Source of the DNA: Bradyrhizobium glycinis | Lineage (GTDB): Bacteria > Pseudomonadota > Alphaproteobacteria > Rhizobiales > Xanthobacteraceae | Length of the DNA: 64,000 nt | Assembly: GCF_016031655.1 (NCBI RefSeq) | Contig: NZ_JACCHQ010000026.1 | Location: forward strand, 40,539-104,538 | Direction of reading: 5' to 3' | Shown: one piece after another, positions 36,083 through 44,302 of the stretch | How positions within the stretch are numbered: position 1 is the first letter of the stretch | Layout of the letters: each line of letters starts with the position of its first letter | The notes under the pieces: generated by a model | What the model was told of the DNA's origin: nothing | Database searches by the model: none | What the model saw: only the letters and a program-made list of their open reading frames with translations | Program-made: the position numbers and the translations under genes

Positions 36083-37219
36083 TTACCGCACCGTCGCGAA
36101 GAACTTCCGGACATCGCGCACGAACAGCTCCGGCTGCTCGAAGGCAGCGAAGTGACCGCCCTTCTCCATCTCGCTCCAATGCGTGATGGCATGGAAGTTC
36201 GGCTCCATCCAGCGGCGCACCGGCGTGATGATCTCCTTCGGAAACACCGCGACGCCCGTCGGCACCTTCACCACCGGCGTGGTGCGACGCTTGCCAAAGC
36301 TCTCCCAATAGAGCCGCGCCGACGAGGTCGCGGTCTGCGTCGCCCAATAGAGCATCACGTTGTCGAGCAGTTCGTCCTTGCTGAAGATGTTCTCGGGGTG
36401 GCCATTGCAGTCGGTCCAGGCCCAGAATTTTTCCAGGATCCAGGCCGCTTGCCCGCTTGGCGAATCCGTCAGGCCATAGCCGAGCGTCTGCGGCCGCGTC
36501 GATTGCTGCTTTGAATAGCCGGAATCGAGATCGACATAATGCTTGAGGCCGGCGAGCGCGCGCTTCTCCTCTGGCGTCGGCTCGCCCTCGAGCTTCGGCG
36601 CCGCGTTGAAGGCCAGCGTGATGTGGATGCCGGCGCAATGCGTGGGGTCCTGCGCGCCGAGCGAGGTCGTCACCGCCGAACCCCAGTCGCCGCCTTGCGC
36701 GCCATAACGTGCGTAGCCGAGACGGTCCATCAGCTTGGCCCAGGTTGCGGCGATGCGATCGACGCCCCAGCCAGTGGTCCTTGGCTTGCCCGAGAAGCCG
36801 AACCCAGGCAGCGAGGGGCAGATCACGTGAAAGACATCGGCGGGATTGCCGCCATGTGCGGCGGGATCGGTGAGCGGCGCGATCACCTTCTGGAACTCGA
36901 CGATGGAGCCGGGCCAGCCGTGGGTGATGATCAACGGAAGCGCCGACGGCTCCTTCGAGCGGGTATGGATGAAGTGGATGTCAAGCCCATCGATCTCGGT
37001 GGTGAACTGCGCGAAGCGGTTGAGCTTTGCCTCGCGCGAGCGCCAGTCATACTCGTTGGCCCAGTAGGTGCAAATCTCCTGGATCCATTTCAGCGGCGCG
37101 CCCTGGCTCCAGTCTTCAACCAGCTCGGCGTCCGGCCAGCGCGTGCGGGCAAGGCGTGACTTGAGATCCGTGAGGACGTCGTCGCTGATGGCGATGCGAA
37201 ATGGATTGATGGCGGTCAT
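36083..37219 (-). CDS. epoxide hydrolase
   Basis: 378 residues with an N-terminal EHN region (ISDDVLTDLKSRLARTRWPD) typical of microsomal-type epoxide hydrolases, then an alpha/beta hydrolase core: oxyanion HGWPGSIVEF at 100-109, nucleophile Asp178 in GAQGGDWGSAV, and the catalytic histidine in EKGGHFAAFEQPELF. Tyrosines in the cap (LKHYVDLDSGYSKQQSTRPQ) could serve epoxide activation. Hydrolyses epoxides to diols; the natural substrate is unknown. It stands alone between two repeat elements. Confidence 0.92.
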   Translation of the reverse strand: MTAINPFRIAISDDVLTDLKSRLARTRWPDAELVEDWSQGAPLKWIQEICTYWANEYDWRSREAKLNRFAQFTTEIDGLDIHFIHTRSKEPSALPLIITHGWPGSIVEFQKVIAPLTDPAAHGGNPADVFHVICPSLPGFGFSGKPRTTGWGVDRIAATWAKLMDRLGYARYGAQGGDWGSAVTTSLGAQDPTHCAGIHITLAFNAAPKLEGEPTPEEKRALAGLKHYVDLDSGYSKQQSTRPQTLGYGLTDSPSGQAAWILEKFWAWTDCNGHPENIFSKDELLDNVMLYWATQTATSSARLYWESFGKRRTTPVVKVPTGVAVFPKEIITPVRRWMEPNFHAITHWSEMEKGGHFAAFEQPELFVRDVRKFFATVR

Positions 37220-37280
37220 CGTGCCTCCCCGCTTCTTCTTGTTGGGAGAGTAGACCGAACTGATGCCGCATCAAGGCTGC

Positions 37281-37464
37281 CCATCCTCCCCTGGAGGGGG
37301 AGGATCGGTTCGCATAAAGCGAAGCGGCATGCGAACCGAGGTGGGGTGACAGTCTTTCCGCGGATGCGCTGCCCGAGTGGAGAGATCACCCCACCCCGCT
37401 CGCGCTGCGCGCGATCGACCACGGGCGAGCTACGCTCGTCCCGGACCCCTCCAGGGGAGGGTTA
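37281..37464. repeat. CCTCCCC-type palindromic repeat, copy 3
   Basis: Left hairpin CCTCCCCTGGAGGGGGAGG, inner pair GGTTCGCATAAAGCG/GCATGCGAACC, then ACCCCACC/GGTGGGGT and right end CCCCTCCAGGGGAGGG. Longest of the composite elements in the window. Confidence 0.8.
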
Positions 37465-37472
37465 AGACAGAG

Positions 37473-37928
37473 CTAGCCCGACAGCGCAGCCTTCACGAGA
37501 CCAGACGCCTTGCCGAAATCCATCTGCCCCGCGTATTTCGCGCGCAGCACGGCGATCACCTTGCCCATGTCCTTCATGCCGCTCGCGCCCGTCTCGGCGA
37601 TCGCATCCGCGATCGCCTTCCTCGCGTCGTCCTCGGACATTTGCTTCGGCAGATACGCCGAGATCACCGCGATCTCCTCGCGCTCCTGCGCGGCAAGCTC
37701 GGCGCGGCCGCCCTTGTCGTAGAGCTCGACCGCCTCCTGGCGCTGCTTGATCATCTTCTGCAGCACGGCGAGGATGTCGGCGTCCGACAGCGGGGGCTTG
37801 CCGCTGCCGCGCGCGTCGATGTCGGCGTTCTTGATGGTCGAGTTGACCATGCGCAGCGTGGACAGCTTGCGCTCGTCCTTGGCCTTCATGGCCTCCTTGA
37901 CCGCATTGTTGATGTCGTCGCGCAGCAT
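37473..37928 (-). CDS. yqeY: YqeY/GatB-like domain protein
   Basis: 151-residue free-standing GatB/YqeY domain: LRDDINNAVKEAMKAKDERK, LSTLRMVNSTIKNADIDARG, MIKQRQEAVELYDKGGR, and EIAVISAYLPKQMSEDDARK. It resembles the tRNA-binding tail of the amidotransferase subunit GatB, so tRNA binding is likely. ATG 37928 starts the domain exactly. In rhizobia it commonly lies close to carA and dnaG, as here. Confidence 0.92.
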   Translation of the reverse strand: MLRDDINNAVKEAMKAKDERKLSTLRMVNSTIKNADIDARGSGKPPLSDADILAVLQKMIKQRQEAVELYDKGGRAELAAQEREEIAVISAYLPKQMSEDDARKAIADAIAETGASGMKDMGKVIAVLRAKYAGQMDFGKASGLVKAALSG

Positions 37929-37986
37929 GATCGTGATCCCTTCGATATAGACGCCTGATCTAGGCCCTTTGCGGCCGTCGCACAAC

Positions 37987-38688
37987 CTAGCTCTCCAGCC
38001 ATTCGGTGAGCGCCCGCACAGTCGCCTGCGGCTGTTCGGCTTGCGGCAGGTGCCCACAGCGTTCGAGGATTACGAGCCTGGCGCCGGCGATCCCCTCGGC
38101 CATTTCCTTCGAGAAGGCGCTAGGGATGGTGTTGTCGGCATCACCCGTCAGCACCAGCGTCGGGCATGTGATCGTCGCCAGGGTCGGCCGCGAATCCACC
38201 CGTGCGATGATCGCGGTCTGCTGCCGCAGGTAGCCTTCGACGCCGACGTCCTCGTCCTGCGCATGCACGAGCTCGAGAATCTCGGCGTCATCGCGCCGCG
38301 ACGGATGCACGAGCTCCGGAAAGCTCTCCTCGCGCAGGGCACGCAGCTCGCCGCGTCTGGCGCGCTCCATCAGGCCAAGACGGCGTGCGGTTGCCTCCGG
38401 CGTGTCGGGTCGCGCCTGCGTGTTGATCAGCGCGAGCTGGGTCACGCGCTCGCTGGCCTGGCGCATCATCTCGAAGGCGATGTAGCCGCCCATGGAATGA
38501 CCAGCGAGCGCGAAGCGCGGCGGCGCCTCGGCGAGGATGCGGCCGGCGATCGCAGCCATGCTGTCGTCGCGGATGTGGTTGGCAACCGTCACCGGCCCGA
38601 AACGCCAGAGCGCGGGGATCATGGGCGCATAGATCCGGGCCGAGGACGCCAGCCCCGGAACCAGCACAATGGGGATGGTCTGGTCCAT
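37987..38688 (-). CDS. alpha/beta hydrolase
   Basis: 233 residues. Oxyanion region IVLVPGLASSARIY, nucleophile elbow LAGHSMGGYIAFE, acid in VLTGDADNTIPSAF and histidine in LERCGHLPQAEQPQATVRAL. It has a small lid and resembles hydrolases annotated as MenH-like or carboxylesterases, but nothing fixes the substrate. ATG 38688 is used; the frame upstream has no family features. Divergent from carA across 146 bases. Confidence 0.88.
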   Translation of the reverse strand: MDQTIPIVLVPGLASSARIYAPMIPALWRFGPVTVANHIRDDSMAAIAGRILAEAPPRFALAGHSMGGYIAFEMMRQASERVTQLALINTQARPDTPEATARRLGLMERARRGELRALREESFPELVHPSRRDDAEILELVHAQDEDVGVEGYLRQQTAIIARVDSRPTLATITCPTLVLTGDADNTIPSAFSKEMAEGIAGARLVILERCGHLPQAEQPQATVRALTEWLES

Positions 38689-38834
38689 TATTGCCTCGCA
38701 AGCCCAGGAAATTGCCGGAAATTGTGCGGCCAAGCTTAAGGGCGGGAGGAGGCCTGTCAAATATGCAAAAACGCATGTGAATCGTCCCTCTCTCGCTTTG
38801 ACGTGCACACGCGGGGGGCTTATGAAGCGGGCTC

Positions 38835-40025
38835 ATGACACAACATGACAACGATCCCGCCTGGCCGGACCACAAACCGACCGCGCTCCTCGTGCTTGCC
38901 GACGGCACGGTGCTGGAGGGCTTTGGTCTCGGCGCCGAGGGCCACGCCGTCGGCGAGGTCTGCTTCAACACCGCGATGACGGGCTATGAGGAGATCCTGA
39001 CCGATCCCTCCTATGCCGGCCAGCTCATCACCTTCACCTTCCCGCATATCGGCAATGTCGGCACCAACGAGGACGACATCGAGACGGTGAACATGGCCGC
39101 GACGCCCGGCGCGCGCGGCGTGATCCTGCGCACCGCGATCACCAATCCCTCGAACTACCGCGCCACCAAGCATCTCGACGCCTGGCTCAAGGCGCGCGGC
39201 ATCATCGGTCTCTCCGGCATCGACACCCGCGCGCTGACCGCGCTGATCCGCAGCAAGGGCATGCCCAACGCCGTGATCGCGCATTCCAGGACCGGCGAGT
39301 TCGACCTGCATGGCCTCAAGGAAGAAGCGCGCGAGTGGCCGGGGCTCGAAGGCATGGACCTCGTGCCCATGGTCACCAGCGGCCAGCGCTTCACCTGGGA
39401 CGAGACGCCGTGGGCCTGGGACAAGGGCTTCGGCCGCCAGGACAAGCCCGAGTTCAACGTCGTCGCCATCGACTACGGCATCAAACGCAACATCCTGCGC
39501 CTGCTCGCCGGCGTCGGCTGCAAGGTGACGGTTGTGCCGGCGACGACCTCAGCCGAAGACATCCTGGCGTTGAAGCCGGACGGCGTGTTCCTGTCCAACG
39601 GTCCGGGCGATCCGGCTGCGACCGGCAAATATGCGGTGCCCGTGATCCGCGACGTGATCAAGTCGGGCACGCCGACCTTTGGCATCTGCCTCGGCCACCA
39701 GATGCTGGGCCTTGCCGTCGGCGCCAAGACGAAGAAAATGCATCAGGGCCATCACGGGGCCAATCACCCGGTGAAGGACGAGACCACCGGCAAGGTCGAG
39801 ATCACCTCGATGAACCACGGCTTCGCCGTGGACGAGACGACACTGCCGAAGGGCGCGACGCAGACCCACGTTTCCTTGTTTGATGGGTCCAACTGCGGCA
39901 TCCAGCTCGACGGCAAGCCGGTGTTCTCGGTGCAATACCATCCCGAGGCCTCACCCGGCCCGCGCGACTCGCATTATCTGTTCCAGCGCTTTGCCGACCT
40001 GATGCGGCAGAGGAAGAGCGCGTAA
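38835..40025 (+). CDS. carA: carbamoyl-phosphate synthase small subunit
   Basis: 396 residues. N-terminal CarA domain (LVLADGTVLEGFGLGAEGHA, GEVCFNTAMTGYEEILTDPS) and a class I glutaminase: nucleophile Cys285 in FGICLGHQMLGLA, with the catalytic His/Glu in QYHPEASPGPRDS. It supplies ammonia from glutamine to CarB for carbamoyl phosphate, feeding arginine and pyrimidine synthesis. carB is 4.3 kb downstream on the same strand, not adjacent. Confidence 0.97.
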   Translation: MTQHDNDPAWPDHKPTALLVLADGTVLEGFGLGAEGHAVGEVCFNTAMTGYEEILTDPSYAGQLITFTFPHIGNVGTNEDDIETVNMAATPGARGVILRTAITNPSNYRATKHLDAWLKARGIIGLSGIDTRALTALIRSKGMPNAVIAHSRTGEFDLHGLKEEAREWPGLEGMDLVPMVTSGQRFTWDETPWAWDKGFGRQDKPEFNVVAIDYGIKRNILRLLAGVGCKVTVVPATTSAEDILALKPDGVFLSNGPGDPAATGKYAVPVIRDVIKSGTPTFGICLGHQMLGLAVGAKTKKMHQGHHGANHPVKDETTGKVEITSMNHGFAVDETTLPKGATQTHVSLFDGSNCGIQLDGKPVFSVQYHPEASPGPRDSHYLFQRFADLMRQRKSA

Positions 40026-40081
40026 GACGCGTTCTCCCCGAATACTTCACGACAAAAGCCCGGGCTCGCCCGGGCTTTTTC

Positions 40082-40184
40082 GTCATTCCGGGGCGTGCGT
40101 AGCACGAGCCCGGAATCCATCTGGCAACAGACTCTGCAGCGCGATGGATTCCGGGCTCGACGCTACGCGTCGCCCCGGAATGAC
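40082..40184. repeat. GTCATTCCGG palindromic repeat, copy 4
   Basis: GTCATTCCGGGGCGTGCG at left, GCGTCGCCCCGGAATGAC at right, inner GAGCCCGGAATCCAT and ATGGATTCCGGGCTC. A short hairpin CCCGGGCTCGCCCGGG with a T run at 40060-40080 may terminate carA. Confidence 0.9.
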
Positions 40185-40251
40185 GGTGGAACGAGGAACG
40201 CCGTCTCACGCCTCTCGTTGATTCCTGCTACCCTGATGCAGGTGTCCCGCC

Positions 40252-40779
40252 ATGTCCGTCGTCCGCGACAAGGCCGAGCCGCTCGCCATTGTTTTCGAGG
40301 ATGACGGGCTCGTGCCGAACAACATCCTTCCGTTCCTGGTCTACCAGGGCGTGGTGCAGCTCGATCCGAGGCGCCCGGAAGAGACCATCGAGAATCTGTT
40401 CGAAGCGAACGGCTGGGGCGGGACGTGGCGCAACGGCGTCTACGATTATCTGCATTATCACGCGACGGTGCACGAGGTGCTCGGCGTCGCGCGCGGCAGC
40501 GCCCGCGTCCGTTTTGGCGGCGATCATGGCCAGGAGCTGGACATCAAGGCCGGCGACGTTGCTATCCTGCCCGCCGGCACCGGACATCAATGCATCAAGG
40601 CGAGCGACGATTTCTGCGTGATCGGCGCCTATCCGCCAGGCGCCAAGATGGAGATCACGCGCGCAACGCCGGAGAACCATGCGAAAGCGCTGAAGACGAT
40701 TCCGCACGTCGCGCTACCGCCGGCTGATCCCGTAACGGGGAAGGACGGCGCAATGATGAGGCTGTGGCGGCAGCCATAA
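40252..40779 (+). CDS. YjlB-type cupin protein
   Basis: 175 residues, single cupin barrel. HYHATVHEVLGVARGSARVR is cupin motif 1 with metal histidines and glutamate; GDVAILPAGTGHQCI is motif 2. Matches the YjlB group of uncharacterised cupins. Stands alone after carA, flanked by repeats on both sides. Confidence 0.88.
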   Translation: MSVVRDKAEPLAIVFEDDGLVPNNILPFLVYQGVVQLDPRRPEETIENLFEANGWGGTWRNGVYDYLHYHATVHEVLGVARGSARVRFGGDHGQELDIKAGDVAILPAGTGHQCIKASDDFCVIGAYPPGAKMEITRATPENHAKALKTIPHVALPPADPVTGKDGAMMRLWRQP

Positions 40780-40789
40780 AGGCGGTGCC

Positions 40790-40899
40790 CTAGGGTGGGT
40801 TAGCCGAAGGCGTAACCCACCTCTTCTGTTTCCGCGGACAGTGGTGGGTTACGCCTTGCAGATGCGCTTCGCGCTTCTGCAAGGCTAACCCACCCTACG
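40790..40899. repeat. TAGGGTGGGTTAG inverted repeat
   Basis: TAGGGTGGGTTAGCC at the left pairs with GGCTAACCCACCCTA at the right; inner copies GCGTAACCCACC and GGTGGGTTACGC pair as well, with a CTTCGCG-type hairpin inside. Lies between convergent cupin and Dps genes. Confidence 0.9.
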
Positions 40900-40906
40900 C
40901 ATCCCG

Positions 40907-41431
40907 TTAAGCCTCGTTGGCGCCTTCCTGCCGGGTCGCTTCGAACAGGAACCAAGTCCGGCGCTCGGTCTCGTCGATGAAGTTCTCCAGAATGCTGGCG
41001 CTGGCGACGTCGCCGGCCTCGTCGCAGACATCGTGCGCCTTGCGCATCGCGGCTGCGACATGCTTGTTGTCCTGCATCAGTTCGCGCAGCATCTCGCGCG
41101 GCGGGACATAGTCCTCGTTGTTGTCCTTGATGGTCTGGAGCTTTGCGACCTGGCCGATCGACTTCAGCGTGGTGCCGCCGATCTTGCGGACGCGCTCGGC
41201 GAGCTGGTCGGTGGTGGCGAAGATCTGGTCGGACTGCTCGTCGAGCAGCAGGTGGTAATCCCGGAAATGGCGCCCGCTGATGTGCCAGTGGAAATTCTTG
41301 GTCTTGAGATAAAGCGCGAACGCGTCGGCCAGAAGCACGTTGAGCGCCTCGGATACTTTCTTGACCCCGTCGGGCGACAGATCGGTGGGGGTGTCGAGTT
41401 CGGGCGAGACCTTGTTGTTGGTTTTGCTCAC
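40907..41431 (-). CDS. dps: Dps-family ferritin-like protein
   Basis: 174 residues. The four-helix bundle carries the Dps ferroxidase residues: NFHWHISGRHFRDYHLLLDE, then QSDQIFATTDQLAERVRKIG. Oligomers store iron and protect DNA from oxidation. Start placed at GTG 41431 (VSKTNNKVSPEL), with GGAAGG upstream; the frame before that is low-complexity and not Dps-like. The N-terminal tail is short and lacks a lysine cluster. Confidence 0.9.
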   Translation of the reverse strand: MSKTNNKVSPELDTPTDLSPDGVKKVSEALNVLLADAFALYLKTKNFHWHISGRHFRDYHLLLDEQSDQIFATTDQLAERVRKIGGTTLKSIGQVAKLQTIKDNNEDYVPPREMLRELMQDNKHVAAAMRKAHDVCDEAGDVASASILENFIDETERRTWFLFEATRQEGANEA

Positions 41432-41544
41432 GGGAGACCTTCCTGTTAGGACGCGGACATTGACGGCGCGCCGTCGCACCCCTAACGCAAGGCGGGCAGC
41501 GCCGGTTCCTCTATCGGAACCGTTGGCCGGGACCTTCGCATACC

Positions 41545-42246
41545 ATGGACGATTGGATCGATTATTACGACTCGACGCATACGATCTATGTCAGCAAGCT
41601 GCATCGCGACTTGCACTTCCAGATCATTGCGCGGGACATCATCGGCTACATCCCCTCGCCCGACGCGACGGTGCTGGACTATGCCTGCGGCGAGGCGCTG
41701 TCGGCGAGCCAGGTGGCAGCCGCCTGCGGCAAGCTGATCCTGGCCGAGCCCGCGCCGGGCGTACGCGGCCGGCTGATCGCGCGGTTTGCCCCAAACACCA
41801 AGATCCGCGTCCGCTCGCTCGAGGACGTCCGCAACATGCAGGACCAGTCGATCGATCTCGTCGTGATGAACTCGGTCGCGCAATACATGACGCCGGACGA
41901 GCTCGATGCGGCGCTGTTGAACATCCGCCGAATCCTGAAACCCTCCGGCAAGCTGGTGCTTGGCGACGTTCTACAGCCCAATGTCGGCATGGTCAGGGAT
42001 GTGATGGCGCTGCTCGGCTTCGGCCTGCGCCACGGTTTCCTGAAGGACGCGCTGGTCGGGCTGATCAGCACCGCGCTATCGGATTACCGCCAGTTGCGCT
42101 CGCGCATCGGGCTGCAGCGCTACAGCGAGGACGAGATCACGGCCAAGCTGAAGGCGGGGGGCTTCGCCGTGCAGCGCGCCCACAGCAATATCGGCCACAA
42201 CAGCTGGCGCATGACCTTCATCGCGAGGCCGCCTCTCGTCCGTTAA
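41545..42246 (+). CDS. SAM-dependent methyltransferase
   Basis: 233-residue class I methyltransferase. Motif I is weak (TVLDYACGEALSASQVAAAC), motif II in LILAEPAPGVRGRL, motif IV IDLVVMNSVAQYMTPDE, and post-motif LKPSGKLVLGDVLQPN. Substrate unknown. Divergent from dps over about 110 bases; a tRNA gene follows. Confidence 0.88.
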   Translation: MDDWIDYYDSTHTIYVSKLHRDLHFQIIARDIIGYIPSPDATVLDYACGEALSASQVAAACGKLILAEPAPGVRGRLIARFAPNTKIRVRSLEDVRNMQDQSIDLVVMNSVAQYMTPDELDAALLNIRRILKPSGKLVLGDVLQPNVGMVRDVMALLGFGLRHGFLKDALVGLISTALSDYRQLRSRIGLQRYSEDEITAKLKAGGFAVQRAHSNIGHNSWRMTFIARPPLVR

Positions 42247-42300
42247 GCATAACAATTAGCCGTTGTAGCTTGTCGCACTGCAATCGGTAATGATCGCCAC

Positions 42301-42376
42301 GGCCCGGTGGCGGAAGCGTCTACGCGAGGGCGGTGCAACGCTCTACATCCTGGTTCAAATCCAGGCCGGGTCTCCA
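42301..42376 (+). tRNA. tRNA-Cys (GCA), atypical loops
   Basis: 76 bases with encoded CCA. Acceptor GGCCCGG/CCGGGTC (one G-T pair), discriminator T as in tRNA-Cys, D stem GCG/CGC, T arm CCTGG-TTCAAAT-CCAGG. The anticodon stem AGGGC/GCTCT leaves an 8-base loop GGTGCAAC that contains GCA after a T; the usual loop is 7. The D loop lacks the common GG pair. Either an unusual functional tRNA-Cys or a degenerate copy. Confidence 0.7.
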
Positions 42377-42498
42377 CGCTTCGCTGGCTCCGCCACCTTC
42401 GGCTCGGCAAGCCCTTTCGTAGCGAAGGCTGCCTCGGCGAAGCGCGAAGGGCCAAGACGGGCACGCTTCGGCGGGCGCCCAAACCTCGCGCAACCGTC

Positions 42499-42876
42499 TT
42501 ATTTTCGGTCAACCTCGATCAAGTCGCAGCCGGACACGAGCGGAAGCCGGTCCGCATCCTTGGCCGCTGATTTGATCACCGCATCGAGCAGGCCCGGAAA
42601 GCGCGCCTCCAGATCCTCTCGTCGCAGCCGCATGAAGCGGTTGGTGCCGGCGATGCGCGTCTGCATCAAGCCGCATTCGCGCAGCTTGGCGAAATGATAG
42701 GCGAGGTTCGACTTTCCGCTCAGCGCGCTGAAATCGCTGCAGCGGAGTTCGCTACTGACACGTTCCTGCTGGGCGAGCTGATAGACGATCGCCAGACGGA
42801 TCGGATCGCTCAGGCAATCCAGGACCATCGGCAGCTCGATCTGGTCGCGGGTGGGATGGTGCGGCGTGCGGCTCAT
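42499..42876 (-). CDS. ArsR-family regulator of the MFS gene
   Basis: 125 residues with an ArsR winged helix: LPMVLDCLSDPIRLAIVYQL, SDFSALSGKSNLAYHFAKLR (recognition helix), CGLMQTRIAGTNRFMRLRRE. Two cysteines (CSDF and SGCDL) are visible but no CxC metal box. ATG 42876. It is divergent from the MFS gene and two identical-type 18-bp operators lie between them, so it most likely represses both. Confidence 0.9.
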   Translation of the reverse strand: MSRTPHHPTRDQIELPMVLDCLSDPIRLAIVYQLAQQERVSSELRCSDFSALSGKSNLAYHFAKLRECGLMQTRIAGTNRFMRLRREDLEARFPGLLDAVIKSAAKDADRLPLVSGCDLIEVDRK

Positions 42877-42907
42877 GGTCCGGCAATCATAGCGATGCGA
42901 CCGCAAT

Positions 42908-42925
42908 GTTCAATAGTTCTTGAAC
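42908..42925. promoter_or_regulatory. operator 1, GTTCAA-N6-TTGAAC
   Basis: GTTCAATAGTTCTTGAAC, perfect 6-base arms. One of two matching sites 48 bases apart between the divergent arsR and MFS genes. Confidence 0.8.
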
Positions 42926-42928
42926 CAA

Positions 42929-42957
42929 TTGACAGAGAAATCGCTTCGTTCGATAGT
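42929..42957 (+). promoter_or_regulatory. promoter of the MFS gene
   Basis: TTGACA (42929) and GATAGT (42952) at 17-base spacing; the -10 runs into operator 2, so bound repressor would block polymerase. Confidence 0.6.
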
Positions 42958-42973
42958 TCAATCAATCTTGAAC
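42956..42973. promoter_or_regulatory. operator 2, GTTCAA-N6-TTGAAC
   Basis: GTTCAATCAATCTTGAAC, perfect 6-base arms. Overlaps the MFS promoter -10 and ends 16 bases before the MFS start. Confidence 0.8.
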
Positions 42974-42989
42974 AAATGGATCGTTTCCA

Positions 42990-44159
42990 ATGAGCGTGTT
43001 CTGGCTGGCCCTGGCGGCCTTTGCGATCGGCACCGAAGGCTTTGTGATCGCAGGGCTTTTACCGGCGATCGCCACCGACCTTGCGATTTCCGTCTCGGCC
43101 GCGGGCCAATTGGTCACGGCCTACGCCCTCACCTATGCGGTGGGCTCGCCCATCCTCGCAGTGGCGCTGAACAACATCGACCGCCGCACCCTGCTGGCCC
43201 TCGCGCTATCGACCTTCATCGCCGGCAACCTCGCCGCGATGGTGGCATCCAACTATGGCCTGCTGCTGGCCTCGCGGATGCTGATGGCGCTGGGCTCGGG
43301 GCTGTGCATGCCGACGGCGCTTGCCGTGTCCGTGGCGGTCGCCGCGCCCGAACGGCGCGGCCGCGCGGTGGCACTCGTCACCGCGGGCCTCACGGTTGCG
43401 ACCGTGATCGGCGTTCCCTTCGGCAATCTCGTCGGCAGCCTGTTCGGCTGGCGTGCAACCTTCGCCATGGTCGCCCTGATCGGGGCTGTAGCGCTCGCTG
43501 GCCTGCTGCTCGGCCTGCCACGCGGCCTGCCGCGCAATACGGCCTCGCTCGGCGAGAGGCTGGCGGTGGCGCGCCATCGCGACGTTGTGGTCGCATTGCT
43601 GATCACGATGTTGTGGGCACTGGGCGGTTTCACGGTCTTCACCTATTTCGCAGTCCCGCTGCGCGGCCTCGGCTTCGACGCCTCGCAGATCAGCCTTGCT
43701 CTGCTGGTGTTCGGCGGCGCGGCAGCGATCGGGAACATGCTCGGCGGCGTCCTGGCCGATCGGCTCGGCACGCTTGCGACCGCAGGCCTCGGGCTCGCCG
43801 GCATGGCGGGCGCCCTGATCCTGCATTCGCTGGTCCTGAAGCTGATGCCTGCACAGGCGCATTATGCTGTGCTCGGCGCCATCTTCCTCTGGGGCCTGTC
43901 GGGCTGGGCGTTCTATCCGGCCCAGATCGCCAGCATCATCCGGATCGAGCCGCAGGCTTCGATGATCGCGCTCTCGCTCAACGCCTCGTCGATGTATCTC
44001 GGCTTCGCCATTGGCGGAGCGCTCGGCGGCGCGGTGCTGGCCACCCTCTCGCCGACCGACCTCGGCTGGATCGGCGGAACGAGCGTTGCGGCCTCGCTTC
44101 TGGTGCACCTCGCCCGCGGCTGGCAGGGGCGGCCAAAACCCGTCAAAATTGCCGGTTGA
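42990..44159 (+). CDS. MFS transporter (DHA1 drug-efflux type)
   Basis: 389 residues, 12 predicted helices. TEGFVIAGLLPAIATDLAIS and SAAGQLVTAYALTYAVGSPI belong to the arabinose/chloramphenicol-efflux branch; motif A-like NNIDRRTLLALAL after TM2 and GLTVATVIGVPFGNLVGSLF (motif C type) support antiport. Controlled by the divergent ArsR regulator through two operators. Exported compound unknown. Confidence 0.9.
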   Translation: MSVFWLALAAFAIGTEGFVIAGLLPAIATDLAISVSAAGQLVTAYALTYAVGSPILAVALNNIDRRTLLALALSTFIAGNLAAMVASNYGLLLASRMLMALGSGLCMPTALAVSVAVAAPERRGRAVALVTAGLTVATVIGVPFGNLVGSLFGWRATFAMVALIGAVALAGLLLGLPRGLPRNTASLGERLAVARHRDVVVALLITMLWALGGFTVFTYFAVPLRGLGFDASQISLALLVFGGAAAIGNMLGGVLADRLGTLATAGLGLAGMAGALILHSLVLKLMPAQAHYAVLGAIFLWGLSGWAFYPAQIASIIRIEPQASMIALSLNASSMYLGFAIGGALGGAVLATLSPTDLGWIGGTSVAASLLVHLARGWQGRPKPVKIAG

Positions 44160-44244
44160 TGGGCGTTTTTCGGGGTTTCGCCGCTCCGAAAACTGGTCTA
44201 AGACCCACCCGCGCGCGAGGGAGACCACCGCGCTCTCGGCCACA

Positions 44245-44273
44245 GGGACGCGCAACAAGCGCGCCCTTTTTTT
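44245..44273 (+). terminator. intrinsic terminator directly before carB
   Basis: GGG-A-CGCGC pairs with GCGCG-CCC around AACAA and is followed by seven T. It ends 29 bases before the carB ATG, leaving no room for a promoter between, so it may be an attenuator and not only the end of the MFS transcript. Confidence 0.8.
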
Positions 44274-44302
44274 GTGCCCAAATTCCACTTCGGCGAGAGT
44301 TG

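Noticed and set aside
42920..44302. Open frame running into carB that would add about 460 residues to CarB
   Set aside because: It overlaps the MFS transporter gene in another frame, has no domain character, and CarB has a normal start at 44303 with a ribosome-binding site.
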